Part shown: positions 17,401-27,038 of the stretch, piece by piece | Numbering within the stretch: the first letter of the stretch is position 1 | Layout: every line of letters begins with the position of its first letter | NCBI GenBank assembly: GCA_002307175.1 | Contig: DBTS01000064.1 | Coordinates: forward strand, 4,580-68,579 | Source of the DNA: Rhodocyclaceae bacterium UBA1310 | GTDB taxonomy: Bacteria > Pseudomonadota > Gammaproteobacteria > Burkholderiales > Rhodocyclaceae | Direction of reading: 5' to 3' | Length of the DNA: 64,000 bases | Position numbers and translations under genes: made by a program | Notes under the pieces: model-generated | What the model saw: only the letters and a program-made list of their open reading frames with translations | Database searches by the model: none | What the model was told of the DNA's origin: nothing

Positions 17401-18018
17401 TCAGGCAGCTTGAGCACCACGCGGTTGATAACCGTACAGAAAGACTTCTACTGCACCTTGTACGGCCTGTTTTACGGCTGTGTCTGTCACCTTTGTCTCG
17501 GCAGCAAGGTTCTCATTGAGAGCGATGCTGTCAAGCAGCGCCTTGAAGTGTATGGCGAGAGTCTTTGGCGCTGCATGACGGATGCTCTGATGAAAAACCA
17601 GTCCTTCGAAGGTCCAGGCCATGGTGTTGAGGGTCCGGGTGTGGCTGAGGTCATGATAGACAAGTGCCAACTCCTTCTGGCGTGGGCTTTCTGCGTGCAC
17701 AAGTTGGTTCAGCCGCCTGACATCCGGGTCCCAGGCTAGCGACAGGTAGGCGGTAGCCATGTCACACAAGGTAGAATTGATGTCCTCGACATTCACCCGG
17801 GCATCGACGAGGCGTGAAAACTTTTCCTTTCCGGTTTCCAGCACAAAGGCACGGAAAACGGCCTCTTTGGAGGCGAAATAGTTGTATAACGTGGTTTTCG
17901 ATCCTCCTGCAGTAGTGGCTATCATATGCATGCTGACTTTGGCATAGCCATGTGTGAAGAATAACTGGCGGGCGGTATCGATGTATTTTTGCTGGCGGTC
18001 TAGTGGCTTGATGCGCAT
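17401..18018 (-). CDS. TetR-family transcriptional regulator
   Basis: 205 residues. The N-terminal helix-turn-helix (QKYIDTARQLFFTHGYAKVSMHMIATTAGGSKTTLYNYFASKEAVF) is standard for TetR. The C-terminal ligand domain resembles the AcrR C-terminal type. The start at 18018 has AAGGAG six bases upstream (CTGAAGGAGAAAAC). It lies downstream of the universal stress gene on the same strand, separated by 86 bases. The ligand and targets are unknown; autoregulation and control of the following gene are the simplest guess. Confidence 0.88.
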   Translation of the reverse strand: MRIKPLDRQQKYIDTARQLFFTHGYAKVSMHMIATTAGGSKTTLYNYFASKEAVFRAFVLETGKEKFSRLVDARVNVEDINSTLCDMATAYLSLAWDPDVRRLNQLVHAESPRQKELALVYHDLSHTRTLNTMAWTFEGLVFHQSIRHAAPKTLAIHFKALLDSIALNENLAAETKVTDTAVKQAVQGAVEVFLYGYQPRGAQAA

Positions 18019-18104
18019 GTTTTCTCCTTCAGATGAGTGCAGTGAGACCACTCAGGCTGCACACCATACGATTTCATTTTGGGAGGATGTCTGACCACTC
18101 CAGC

Positions 18105-18935
18105 CTAGCGCGAGACAAACAGGGGAAGATATTCCGTTTCAAGAATCTTCCCAACGACTGTTTCGTCCCGGCTGTCGTATTGCCCAGGGCGGTCGCTAGC
18201 TGCGTAGACGATCAGATCCGTGTTGGTTCCAACTGCATGCTCCAGCACGCTGTCGGCCAATTCTTCCGGACTTCTGCCGAGGCTGAAGGAATCAACGTGC
18301 ACGCCGTGCCCACGGAGGTATTCGGTCATGTCTGAGACTGTGCCCCCCTCAGGCTGCCGGCTGAGAGCATCCGGATCAGTGATCAGCACGTCGATGGTCT
18401 GGGCCGTGATCAGGAGTGGCAAGGCATCTGCCACGGTACGCCGGGCGAAGCGTCCGGAGTTCCACACCAAAGCAATCTTCCAGCCTATCGTGCTGCCCTG
18501 CCAGGCATCCGGAATCACCAGCAGTGGCAGACCGATCTGGGCCAGCAGGTCCTGAAGCTTCCAATCCCGAGGCAAACCGACCACAGGATTGGCCACCACG
18601 ACGAGGTCACAGTACACCGCGAGCAGCGCGCCTCCCTGATTGGCAGCGACCGGCGAGATCACGCGGAATTCTGTGCTCACGCTATAGCGTGTGCCCATCA
18701 GCCAAAGCGCCTCGCCAGCGTCCTGCAACTGGGTAGCCTGGCGCGGTTCCAGCTCATCGAATACTTTGTGGATCGAGTCGCCACGCACGAAGGCATTTTC
18801 CGGCATGCCGGCGTTAGGCGGCGCGACACAGATGCCGATAAGACGCGCCTCCTGTTCGCCGGCCAACCGTGCAGCACTCTCCAGCACGCGGCGACCCGCC
18901 GGCGTGGCATCAAAAAATACGGCGATGTTCTTCAT
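18105..18935 (-). CDS. Universal stress protein family (tandem Usp-like domains)
   Basis: 276 residues, about twice a single Usp domain. The N-terminal copy starts MKNIAVFFDATPAGRRVLESAARLA. The second half contains WKIALVWNSGRFARRTVADALPLL and ends with DLIVYAASDRPGQYD, a degenerate form of the usual G-x2-G-x9-GS ATP motif, so ATP binding is uncertain. The start has GAGGAG seven bases upstream. It begins 19 bases after the OprM-like gene stop, so it may be the distal gene of the efflux operon. Confidence 0.85.
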   Translation of the reverse strand: MKNIAVFFDATPAGRRVLESAARLAGEQEARLIGICVAPPNAGMPENAFVRGDSIHKVFDELEPRQATQLQDAGEALWLMGTRYSVSTEFRVISPVAANQGGALLAVYCDLVVVANPVVGLPRDWKLQDLLAQIGLPLLVIPDAWQGSTIGWKIALVWNSGRFARRTVADALPLLITAQTIDVLITDPDALSRQPEGGTVSDMTEYLRGHGVHVDSFSLGRSPEELADSVLEHAVGTNTDLIVYAASDRPGQYDSRDETVVGKILETEYLPLFVSR

Positions 18936-18954
18936 GGCAGCTCCTCGAAGACGT

Positions 18955-20493
18955 TCAGCGGGAAGGGGATGACTGCCCTGAGTAGGCGGTAACGCTGTCC
19001 GTGCTGCCGGCGCGCGTCTGCCAACCGCCACCGAGCGTCTGGTAAAGCGTCACGATGCTGGTCTGTTGCGAGAGTTGGGTGCTGATCACTGATTGCTGGG
19101 CGGTGTTGAGCGTGCGTTGCGCATCGAGCACATCCAGATGGCTGGCAACCCCATTGTCGTAGCGGAACTTCACCAGATCGTAGGCGGCCTGGGCGGCCTG
19201 GGTGCGCCTGTCCTGAGCCTTGTACTGATCGTCGATCACCGCACGCTGGGCCAGGGCATCGGCCACTTCGCGGAAGGCTGTCTGGATAGACTTCTCGTAC
19301 TGGGCGACGTAGATGTCGCGGGAGATCTTCGCCACATCGAGTTCAGCGCTCAGCTCGCCACCGTTAAAGATCGGAACGTTGATCTGCGGGGCAAAGCTCC
19401 AGGTGTTGTTGCCCCGATCAAACAGGCTGGTGAGCCCGGGGCTTTGGCGACCGATGCTGGTGGTCAGGCTGATGCTCGGGAAGAAGGCGGCACGCGCCGC
19501 GCCGATGTTGGCATTGGCAGCCTTCAGTGTGTGCTCGGCGGAGAGGATGTCCGGGCGGTTCTGTAGCAGATTCGAAGGAAGATCAGCTGGAATGTCGTGG
19601 ACGGCCAGCATATTTGCGAGTGCGCCCGGCACCGGCAGGTCTTCGGCGGGCAGTTGTTTGCCAACCAGCAGTTCCAGCGCATTGCGGGCAGTGGCGACAT
19701 TTGCGTCGGCAGTGAGAGCATCGGCGCGGGCTGATTCAAGCTCTTCCTCGGTCTGCTTGAGATCAACCTGCGAGGCATTCCCCACCTGGGCGCGCAAGGT
19801 CTGCAGATCGTAGGAATCCTGGCGTGTCTGCAAGGTATCGTGGGCAAGCTTCTGCAGATCCATGTCGGCAGCCAGCGTCAGATACGCGTTGGCCACCTCC
19901 GAGATCAGGCTGATATGGGTGGCGCGCCGCGTTTCCTCGGTGGCCAGATAGGTTTCCAGTGCCTGATCCTTAAGGCTGCGCACACGTCCGAAGAGATCCA
20001 GTTCGTAGGCACTGATGCCCACGCCAAGGGTGGCTTCGCGGCCTATGTACTCAGAGCCACTGGAAGACACCGACTGCGGCACGCGGGAGGCACTGTAACT
20101 GCCGGTGGCACTCACGTGCGGCACGAGCGCCGCGCGCTGGATGCGATACTGGGCACGGGCCTGTTCGATGTTGAGCACGGCCACGCGCAAGTCACGGTTG
20201 TTGTCGAGTGCAAGCTGGATCGTTTCACGCAGCTTGGCGTCGGCAAACAGGTCCTGCCACGGCGTTTGTACGGCAGATTGGCTATCTTCCGCAGCCGCTG
20301 TTTTGCTATTGGCGCTCGGGCTGGCGGGCCATTGCTGAGCCACCGGAGAGTCCGGACGCTGGTAGGTGGGCTGCAGCGTGCAGCCGGTCAGTAGCGCCAG
20401 CAGCAAGCTGCCAACGAGTGGAACAAGGCGCGGTGCCAGTACCGCACCCGAAGCGCGCGCGGTTTGCGCGGAGGAAAGAAATGTAGTCATCAT
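18955..20493 (-). CDS. oprM: Outer-membrane efflux lipoprotein OprM-like
   Basis: About 512 residues from the tandem ATG at 20493/20490. The signal sequence ends in a lipobox LLTGC (Cys38). Two OEP domains follow, with typical elements such as WQDLFADAKLRETIQLALDNNRDLRVAVLNIEQARAQYRIQRAALVP and LPADLPSNLLQNRPDILSAEHTLKAANANIGAARAAFFPSI. It is the outer-membrane channel for the RND pump encoded upstream. The frame stays open back to the mexB stop (20796), but that 300-base stretch encodes a Pro/Gly-rich non-OprM sequence and is full of hairpins, so I place the start at 20493. The ribosome-binding site is weak. Confidence 0.9.
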   Translation of the reverse strand: MMTTFLSSAQTARASGAVLAPRLVPLVGSLLLALLTGCTLQPTYQRPDSPVAQQWPASPSANSKTAAAEDSQSAVQTPWQDLFADAKLRETIQLALDNNRDLRVAVLNIEQARAQYRIQRAALVPHVSATGSYSASRVPQSVSSSGSEYIGREATLGVGISAYELDLFGRVRSLKDQALETYLATEETRRATHISLISEVANAYLTLAADMDLQKLAHDTLQTRQDSYDLQTLRAQVGNASQVDLKQTEEELESARADALTADANVATARNALELLVGKQLPAEDLPVPGALANMLAVHDIPADLPSNLLQNRPDILSAEHTLKAANANIGAARAAFFPSISLTTSIGRQSPGLTSLFDRGNNTWSFAPQINVPIFNGGELSAELDVAKISRDIYVAQYEKSIQTAFREVADALAQRAVIDDQYKAQDRRTQAAQAAYDLVKFRYDNGVASHLDVLDAQRTLNTAQQSVISTQLSQQTSIVTLYQTLGGGWQTRAGSTDSVTAYSGQSSPSR

Positions 20494-20584
20494 CGCTTGC
20501 ACCAAGGCAAAGGGTTGATTCGCGGTCGCGTCATGGCGCACCGCCGCGTGCGACGGGATATCCCCGCCGCACAGCGTGTCAGGT

Positions 20585-20802
20585 CCGGGGAGGGAGCTGT
20601 TGGCCCCCTCCCCGGGGTGGCAGCCGTTACCGGCCACCGGCAGGCCTGCCCCGTTCTCTCTCTGTCGGGTGTTGGAGAGAGTGGGATATAGGGCAGGTCT
20701 GTTCCCGCGACCGGGGGGATGATCGCGGGAGAGGATGTGCGGGCAGGGGGAGTTGCCCGGCACATCCAGCGGGAAGAGAAGCATCCCAGGCTTCATGCCT
20801 GG
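20585..20802 (-). other. Cluster of stem-loops between mexB and oprM
   Basis: Five consecutive inverted repeats fill the 300-base gap. They are CCGGGGAGGG/CCCTCCCCGG (20585-20615), CCTGCCC/GGGCAGG enclosing TCTCTC/GAGAGA (20645-20697), TCCCGCGA/TCGCGGGA (20703-20730), GGATGTGC-GGGCA / TGCCC-GGCACATCC with one bulge (20733-20767), and CCAGGC/GCCTGG over the mexB stop (20786-20802). None has a T run. I infer an mRNA-level control or stabilising region that separates pump from channel expression. Confidence 0.5.
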
Positions 20803-23800
20803 TCTCCAGAGGAGGCCGGCTGCGTGGTGGCGACCGGAACCACGGGCTTCTTGCGCCCGAAGAGGCTGGAGACCACCACAAAGAACAGAGGCACGAAGAA
20901 GATCGCCAACACCGTGGCCGTGATCATGCCGCCCACCACGCCGGTGCCGATAGCCTCCTTGGAGCCCGCACTGGCGCCGCTGGCGACCATCAGCGGAAGC
21001 ACCCCGAAGGTGAAGGCCAGCGAAGTCATGATGATCGGGCGTAGACGCAGGCGGGCAGCCTCAACGGCGGCATCCACATACGATTTGCCTTCCTTCATCA
21101 CCAGGTCGCGGGCAAATTCCACGATCAGGATCGCGTTCTTGGCAGAAAGGCCAATCGTGGTAAGCAGGCCCACTTGGAAGAACACATCGTTGTTAAGCCC
21201 GCGCAACAAGGTCGCCAGGATTGTGCCGAGCACGCCAAGCGGCACCACCAGCATCACCGAGAACGGGATCGACCACGATTCGTACAGGGCCGCCAGGCAC
21301 AGGAACACAATCAGCAGCGAGAGCGCGTAGAGTGCCGGTGCCTGTGAGCCAGAGAGGCGTTCCTCATACGACTGGCCATACCATGAGATGCTCATGCCTT
21401 CGGGCAATTGCGCGGCCAGACGCGTGATCTCGGCCATCGCTGCACCCGAGCTGACGCCGGGGGCAGGTTGCCCCTGGATTTCCAGCGAGGGTATGCCATT
21501 GAAACGCTGCAGGCCGGGCGAGCCGTACACCCATTTGCCCGTGGCAAACGAGGCGAACGACACCATCTGGCCCGCGTTGTTGCGCACGTACCACTTGCCA
21601 AAGTCATCCTCGGCCACACGCGAACCCGGCAGGCCCTGAATGTAGACACGCTTGACGCGGCCATTGTCGATAAAGTCGTTGATATACGAAGAACCCCATG
21701 CCGTTGACATCGTGTTGTTGACGTCTGCCAGCGACAGGCCCAGCGCCTGCACCTTCTCATCGTCAATGATGATCTGGTACTGCGGCTCATCATCTACGCC
21801 ATTGGGGCGCACCATCGTCAGCAGCTTGCTCTGCGCGGCCATGCCCAGCAATTGGTTGCGGGCTGCCATCAAATGCTCGTGGCCCTTGCCGGAGCGGTCC
21901 TGCAGATAGAAGTCAAAACCCGTCGCATTCCCCAGTTCCATCACGGCCGGCGGCGCAAAGGCAATCACGCGCGCCTCCTTGATAGTCATGAAGTAACCCA
22001 TGGCCTGGCCCACCACATCAAACACGCTCTTGTGACGCTCTGCCCAAGGCTTCAGCTGCACAAAGGCCATGCCCGAGCCCTGACCGCGGCCCGCAAAATT
22101 GAAGCCGGTGATGGTCAGTACGTCGGAAACAGCATCGCCCTGTTTGTCCGTCATGAAGGCGGCCACCTTGTCGAGCACCTCGCGCGTGCGCTCGGCACTG
22201 CTGTTAGGTGGCATTTGCACCTGCACCATCAGCGTTCCCTGGTCTTCATCGGGCAGGAAAGAGGTAGGAATGCGCACGAACAACACGCCCAGCACCACCA
22301 GAATCACCACAAATGTGGCCATGCCGGCTTTCCGCTTGGTGAGGAAAGAAGAAACGCCGCGCACATAGCGGTTGGTGCTCTTCTCGAACCAGTTGTTGAA
22401 CCAGCCAAAAAAGCCGCGCTTGGCCTCGTGATGCCCGGCAGGGATCGGCTTGAGCAGGGTGGCACACAGGGCCGGCGTGAAGACGATGGCCACCAGTACC
22501 GAGAGCGCCATCGCCGAGACAATGGTGATCGAGAACTGGCGATAGATCACACCCGTTGAGCCACCGAAGAAGGCCATCGGCAGGAACACAGCAGAGAGCA
22601 CCAGGCCGATACCGACGAGTGCGCCAGAGATCTGGCCCATCGATTTGATTGCGGCTTCCTTCGGCGAGAGACCTTCGGTACTCATCAGACGCTCTACGTT
22701 CTCTACCACCACGATGGCATCATCGACAAGAAGCCCAATGGCGAGCACCAGACCGAACATGGTCAGGATGTTGATCGTGAAGCCGGCTGCCGCCATGATG
22801 CCGAAGGTACCCAACAGCACCACCGGCACGGCCAGTGTCGGAATCAGCGTGGCACGCCAGTTCTGCAGGAACAGGAACATCACAAGGAACACCAGCACGA
22901 TGGCTTCACCGAGGGTATGCACCACGCCTTCAATGGAAGTGCTGATTACTGGTTCCGTGTCATACGGATACACCACTTTCAGACCGTGCGGGAAAGTCGG
23001 TTCCAGTTGCTTAATGGTTGCCCGTACGTTGTTCATGGCTTCCAGCGCATTCGCGCCGGTGGCCAGACGCAGGGCCATGGCCGAGGTCGGCTGATTCTTG
23101 CCATACATCGAGGAGATTGAATACGTTTCCGCACCGATCTCCACGCGTGCCACGTCACGCAGGCGCACCTGGCGGCCGTCGCTGTTGACCTTCAGCAGGA
23201 TGTTTTCGAACTGTTCGGGTGAGGTGAAGCGTGTTTTGCCGATCACCGTGGCGTTGATCTGCACTTCCTTGGTCGTCGGCAGGCCGGCGAGCTGGCCGGA
23301 AGAAACCTGCACGTTCTGCGCCGAAATGGCATTGGAGACATCCACCGGTGTCAGCGCGAAGCTGTTGAGCTTGTCCGGGTCCAACCAGATGCGCATCGCA
23401 TGCTGGCCGCCGAACACCTGGAAGTCACCGACACCGGGCGTGCGAGAAAGCGGATCCTGCAGGTTCGAAACGATGTAGTCGCTCAGATCCTGCGAACTCA
23501 TGCTGCCATCAGTCGAAATCAACCCCACCACAAGCATGAAGTTGATCTGGTACTTCGCCACGCGAATCCCCTGATTCTGCACGGCGGAAGGCAGCGTCGG
23601 GGTGGCCAGCGAAAGCTTGTTCTGTACCTGCACCTGTGCGGTATCAGGGTTGGTGCCCTGATTGAAGGTGGCAGTGATTGTAAAGCTCCCGTCAGAGTTA
23701 CCGGCAGAGCTGATGTAGCGCAGATTGTCGAGGCCGTTCAGCTGCTGCTCGATAACCTGTACTACGGTGTCTTGCACCGTCTGGGCCGAAGCGCCCGGAT

Positions 23801-23945
23801 AGGTACCACTGATCTGCACGGCCGGGGCCGCAATGTTCGGATACTGATTGATCGGCAAGGTGCGGATCGCCAGTACCCCGGCGAGCATCACCACGATAGC
23901 GATGACCCACGCAAAGATGGGGCGGTTGATGAAAAAACGGGACAT
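20793..23945 (-). CDS. mexB: RND efflux pump, inner-membrane transporter (MexB/AcrB type)
   Basis: 1050 residues, the family length. It starts MSRFFINRPIFAWVIAIVVM, with the proton-relay Asp pair in TM4 (GLLVDDAIVVVENVERL) and conserved porter and funnel domains; it ends in a basic cytoplasmic tail. The HAE-1 group exports hydrophobic and amphiphilic compounds, driven by protons. The start at 23945 is preceded by GAGAGG. It lies 10 bases after mexA. The divergent TetR gene probably represses the operon. Confidence 0.96.
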   Translation of the reverse strand: MSRFFINRPIFAWVIAIVVMLAGVLAIRTLPINQYPNIAAPAVQISGTYPGASAQTVQDTVVQVIEQQLNGLDNLRYISSAGNSDGSFTITATFNQGTNPDTAQVQVQNKLSLATPTLPSAVQNQGIRVAKYQINFMLVVGLISTDGSMSSQDLSDYIVSNLQDPLSRTPGVGDFQVFGGQHAMRIWLDPDKLNSFALTPVDVSNAISAQNVQVSSGQLAGLPTTKEVQINATVIGKTRFTSPEQFENILLKVNSDGRQVRLRDVARVEIGAETYSISSMYGKNQPTSAMALRLATGANALEAMNNVRATIKQLEPTFPHGLKVVYPYDTEPVISTSIEGVVHTLGEAIVLVFLVMFLFLQNWRATLIPTLAVPVVLLGTFGIMAAAGFTINILTMFGLVLAIGLLVDDAIVVVENVERLMSTEGLSPKEAAIKSMGQISGALVGIGLVLSAVFLPMAFFGGSTGVIYRQFSITIVSAMALSVLVAIVFTPALCATLLKPIPAGHHEAKRGFFGWFNNWFEKSTNRYVRGVSSFLTKRKAGMATFVVILVVLGVLFVRIPTSFLPDEDQGTLMVQVQMPPNSSAERTREVLDKVAAFMTDKQGDAVSDVLTITGFNFAGRGQGSGMAFVQLKPWAERHKSVFDVVGQAMGYFMTIKEARVIAFAPPAVMELGNATGFDFYLQDRSGKGHEHLMAARNQLLGMAAQSKLLTMVRPNGVDDEPQYQIIIDDEKVQALGLSLADVNNTMSTAWGSSYINDFIDNGRVKRVYIQGLPGSRVAEDDFGKWYVRNNAGQMVSFASFATGKWVYGSPGLQRFNGIPSLEIQGQPAPGVSSGAAMAEITRLAAQLPEGMSISWYGQSYEERLSGSQAPALYALSLLIVFLCLAALYESWSIPFSVMLVVPLGVLGTILATLLRGLNNDVFFQVGLLTTIGLSAKNAILIVEFARDLVMKEGKSYVDAAVEAARLRLRPIIMTSLAFTFGVLPLMVASGASAGSKEAIGTGVVGGMITATVLAIFFVPLFFVVVSSLFGRKKPVVPVATTQPASSGDQA

Positions 23946-23955
23946 GGTCGGCCTC

Positions 23956-25092
23956 TCAGTTCTGTGCCACAGTGGCAGAGGCGGGGGCCGAGGCAGCGGG
24001 TGCCGGCACCGCATTGACCTGCATGCCCGGGCGGATGCTCTGCAGCCCGTCGACAATCACGCGGTCACCTGCTTTGAGCCCATTGCTCACAAGCCAGTTC
24101 GTGCCTACCGCGCGATCCACGGTCACGCTACGCGGCTCCACCTTGTTACCTTCGCCTAGCACCATAGCCGTCGCAGCACCCGTGGTGTCGCGCGTCACGC
24201 CGCGCTGCGGTACCAGTAGCGCCTGGCTCTTTACGCCTTCCTGCAATTGGGCGCGCACGAACATGCCCGGCAGCAGGGTGTGCTCAGGATTTGGAAACAC
24301 CGCACGCAGCGTTACCGCCCCCGTGCCTTCATCCACGCTCACTTCAGAGAACTGCAGCTTGCCTGCCTGTGCGTAGACCTTGCCGTTCTCCAGAGTTAGA
24401 TGCACTTCAGCCTGACCCTTGCCCGCGCTCTTGAGACGTCCGGCCGCAAGGTCATCCTTGAGCTGGAGGATCGCAGTCGAGGGCTGCACGATGTCCACAT
24501 AGATCGGATCAAGCTGCTGCACGGTGGATAGCGCCGTGGTCTGGTTGGCAGTCACCAGTGCGCCTTCGGTGATGGCTGAACGTCCAATGCGTCCCGAAAT
24601 GGGCGCCGTGATGCGCGTGTAGCCCACATTGATGCGGGCCGTTTCCACTGCCGCCTTGGCCTGCAGATACTGCGAGCGGGCATCATCGCGATCCTGCTGG
24701 CTGATGGCCTGGCGCTCAATGAGCTTGTCGTAGCGCTCCGAGAGCAGGCGGGCTGACTCCAGTGTGGCCTCGGCTTGATCAAGGGTGACACGGTACGTTG
24801 CCGGATCAATCTGGTAGAGCGGCTGCCCGGCCTTCACTTCAGTACCCTCCTCAAAAAGACGCTTCTGCAGGATGCCGGTGACTTGCGGCCGCACTTCGGA
24901 GACACGGAACACCGCCGTGCGGCCGGGTAGGGTGGTGGTCAGCGGCACATCTTGTGCCTGCACCGTATAGACGGCAACTTCCGGAGCCGGGCGGGCTGGT
25001 GCGCCAGCCTGGGAGTTGGCCTGATGGCAGGCACCCAATGCCAGCGAAAGGGCTGCAGCGGCGGAGAGCGTGGAAAGGGGAGTAGTGTGCAT
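23956..25092 (-). CDS. mexA: RND efflux periplasmic adaptor lipoprotein (MexA/AcrA type)
   Basis: 378 residues. The lipoprotein signal has lipobox LGAC (Cys22). Lipoyl, alpha-hairpin (about 95-165), beta-barrel and membrane-proximal domains follow in the normal order, with the family segments VRPQVTGILQKRLFEEGTEVKAGQPLYQIDP and INVGYTRITAPISGRIGRS. It couples MexB to the OprM-like channel. First gene of the operon; the promoter lies in the 126-base region shared with the TetR gene, which carries two palindromic operators. The Shine-Dalgarno is weak. Confidence 0.94.
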   Translation of the reverse strand: MHTTPLSTLSAAAALSLALGACHQANSQAGAPARPAPEVAVYTVQAQDVPLTTTLPGRTAVFRVSEVRPQVTGILQKRLFEEGTEVKAGQPLYQIDPATYRVTLDQAEATLESARLLSERYDKLIERQAISQQDRDDARSQYLQAKAAVETARINVGYTRITAPISGRIGRSAITEGALVTANQTTALSTVQQLDPIYVDIVQPSTAILQLKDDLAAGRLKSAGKGQAEVHLTLENGKVYAQAGKLQFSEVSVDEGTGAVTLRAVFPNPEHTLLPGMFVRAQLQEGVKSQALLVPQRGVTRDTTGAATAMVLGEGNKVEPRSVTVDRAVGTNWLVSNGLKAGDRVIVDGLQSIRPGMQVNAVPAPAASAPASATVAQN

Positions 25093-25133
25093 TGTATGGA
25101 TACCCGTTAAGGAGTAATGGTTTCTCGAATAAC

Positions 25134-25182
25134 CATACTAGAATAATAAAACTAGTATGTTCGTTCTAGAGTGAACATACTA
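25134..25182. promoter_or_regulatory. Two interleaved operators between mexA and tetR
   Basis: CATACTAG (25134-25141) pairs with CTAGTATG (25152-25159) across 10 bases. AGTATGTTC (25154-25162) pairs with GAACATACT (25173-25181), also across 10 bases. The middle half-site is shared, so two overlapping palindromes sit about 21 bases apart. A TATAAT box (25181-25186) for the rightward gene overlaps the last arm. This fits co-operative TetR binding that represses mexAB-oprM and tetR together. Confidence 0.75.
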
Positions 25183-25218
25183 TAATCCGGAAATACCAAA
25201 CAAGACAACCCTGAAACG

Positions 25219-25857
25219 ATGACATCAAAAAAAATGGCTTCTGACCGTATCCCGACCGGTGCGGACAAGGGGGAGGCACGCCGTCAGCAGGTTCTCGACG
25301 CCGCCACAAAATGCTTCCGCCACGAGGGCATTCACGGCACCAGCATTGCGCGGATCTGCCAAGTCGCCGGAATGAGCCCGGGGCACATCTATCATTACTT
25401 TGAAAACAAGGAAGCCATTGTCGAAGCCATCGCGGAACGCGAACGCAACGATCTGGCGGGCCTACTGGAGAATCTGGAGGCCTACAAAGTGGGGACGCCC
25501 CTGGTTGAACGACTGGTGGGGCAATCTCATCAGATGCAACAGAAGATCATGGATGCAGATCATGTCGGGCTGATGCTGGAGCTTGCGGCCGAAGGGTCAC
25601 GCAACCCGGCTGTGCGCACCATCCTGCAGCACAGCGACGAGGAGATTCGGGCCCGTTTCATGGAAACACTCGAAAATATGGGCTTCAGTGCCGAAATGGA
25701 CGAGATAGACCTGGAACAACGCATGGAGTTGATCATCAGTCTGAAAATGGGATTGGCCATGCGCACGATCCAGAACGCGCGCCTTGACGTTCCGGCACTG
25801 CAGGATCTGGTCGACAGCGTTTTGCGGTTTCTATTATCTGCGCCCCGCAAGAAATGA
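25219..25857 (+). CDS. TetR-family repressor of the RND efflux operon
   Basis: 212 residues. The helix-turn-helix region is RQQVLDAATKCFRHEGIHGTSIARICQVAGMSPGHIYHYFENKEAIVEAI. The C-terminal part resembles BetI/AcrR-like ligand domains. It is transcribed away from mexA, with the two interleaved operators between them, the usual layout of a local efflux repressor. The inducer is unknown. The N-terminal 15 residues (MTSKKMASDRIPTGAD) are flexible, and the ATG at 25234 is an alternative start. Confidence 0.92.
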   Translation: MTSKKMASDRIPTGADKGEARRQQVLDAATKCFRHEGIHGTSIARICQVAGMSPGHIYHYFENKEAIVEAIAERERNDLAGLLENLEAYKVGTPLVERLVGQSHQMQQKIMDADHVGLMLELAAEGSRNPAVRTILQHSDEEIRARFMETLENMGFSAEMDEIDLEQRMELIISLKMGLAMRTIQNARLDVPALQDLVDSVLRFLLSAPRKK

Positions 25858-26012
25858 AGACTCAGGCAATAGAATGCACCACCCAAATGCGCTTGTTGTA
25901 GGGCAGAAAAACACGCTACTCGGCACTATTAAACTGCGCCGGCTGCGCACTTTTCCTGCCTGCTGACGCGTCAAACAAACGCGCCTGAAACCCCTTTGGC
26001 CCCATTAACAGC

Positions 26013-26903
26013 CTAATGGTAGCCCCAGAGGTAGCTGGCTTTTTGTCGCAGATCGTCAAAGACCAGCACATAACCATCCCGGTTATAGCTGCTCTTCCAG
26101 AAAAGAAACTCGGTTTTGCCATTGCCGGCGTAATCGCCGATATCCACCAGTTCCATTTCGCTGCCGATAAAACCCACTTCACCCTGACGAATCAGAAACC
26201 AGTGGGCAGACCATTCCGCACCGGGAGGGCCATCACAGCCGTTCTTCTGAGGGTTCAGCGCGACGGCAACGAGGGTGTCGCCAGACTTTGAACGGTAGGA
26301 TTTGCCGGCTGCCAGATCGCCTTCGCGGAACACGAAAGGCTCGGATTTGCTGCCCGCTGCATCCGCGCAACGTAAAACCTGGGTGCGTCCCAGCACCAGG
26401 CGCATAGGCTGATAGAGTAGACGGCGATACTCTTCGCCCGCCTCAACAGGTTTCCATCCTTCCGGATCGGCCACATGGGGTTTGGAAACGATTGCCAGCG
26501 GACGCACAGCGGGTGGTTCACACCAGCCTTCGAAGGCCTGGGCTGTATTGGCGATCTGGGGAATCTTGCCAAGCGGTCGGTAGAGTTTGTCGCGTGAGAA
26601 AAAACCGTCAGTGAGCTTTGGTACCCCTGGGTTCGGGTCTTTCAGCGTCACCCTGCCGAGGTTTTTGCCGTTCAGCCCAATAGTCCAGTTCAGGCCTTCC
26701 ACCTTTGGCAGGGGCAGGCGGCTATCCGAATCTACGGCACTCCAGCCTCCATCATCTTCCACGAACATCACTCTGGCCCGCTCGGCATGCGATTCCGAGC
26801 ACTGAGGCTGTTCCAGAATCCCTATCAGCACGGGTTCCGCCCGGCACTCCACGGCGAAAGCCGCAATAGTCACCGCTGCCACCACCCCGAAAGTACTCAT
26901 CAT
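26013..26903 (-). CDS. Secreted hypothetical protein
   Basis: About 296 residues from the double ATG at 26903/26900. A clear signal peptide (MMSTFGVVAAVTIAAFAVECRAEP) predicts export. The C-terminal segment SEMELVDIGDYAGNGKTEFLFWKSSYNRDGYVLVFDDL resembles FG-GAP/integrin-like calcium-loop repeats (D-x-x-x-x-G-x-x-E). Three Cys residues in the mature part could form disulfides. No assigned function. The frame stays open to 27059, but that extension is unlike a secreted protein N-terminus. Confidence 0.65.
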   Translation of the reverse strand: MMSTFGVVAAVTIAAFAVECRAEPVLIGILEQPQCSESHAERARVMFVEDDGGWSAVDSDSRLPLPKVEGLNWTIGLNGKNLGRVTLKDPNPGVPKLTDGFFSRDKLYRPLGKIPQIANTAQAFEGWCEPPAVRPLAIVSKPHVADPEGWKPVEAGEEYRRLLYQPMRLVLGRTQVLRCADAAGSKSEPFVFREGDLAAGKSYRSKSGDTLVAVALNPQKNGCDGPPGAEWSAHWFLIRQGEVGFIGSEMELVDIGDYAGNGKTEFLFWKSSYNRDGYVLVFDDLRQKASYLWGYH

Positions 26904-27038
26904 TGTGTTGCCCACCCAATCACCAATTGCTATCGCAAAAACACACCGGAAGTATGATAAAGGCAATCCATCTGGAATGTCATCAGCACGGATTGACATC
27001 AAAGAAGCTCGGCCATGGGATGGAGGTGAGTGCCGTAG

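Noticed and set aside
20494..20796. N-terminal extension of the OprM-like protein starting at an ATGA overlap with mexB
   Set aside because: The encoded stretch is Pro/Gly/Arg-rich and unlike any channel N-terminus, while a proper lipoprotein signal starts at 20493; the DNA there is dominated by hairpins.
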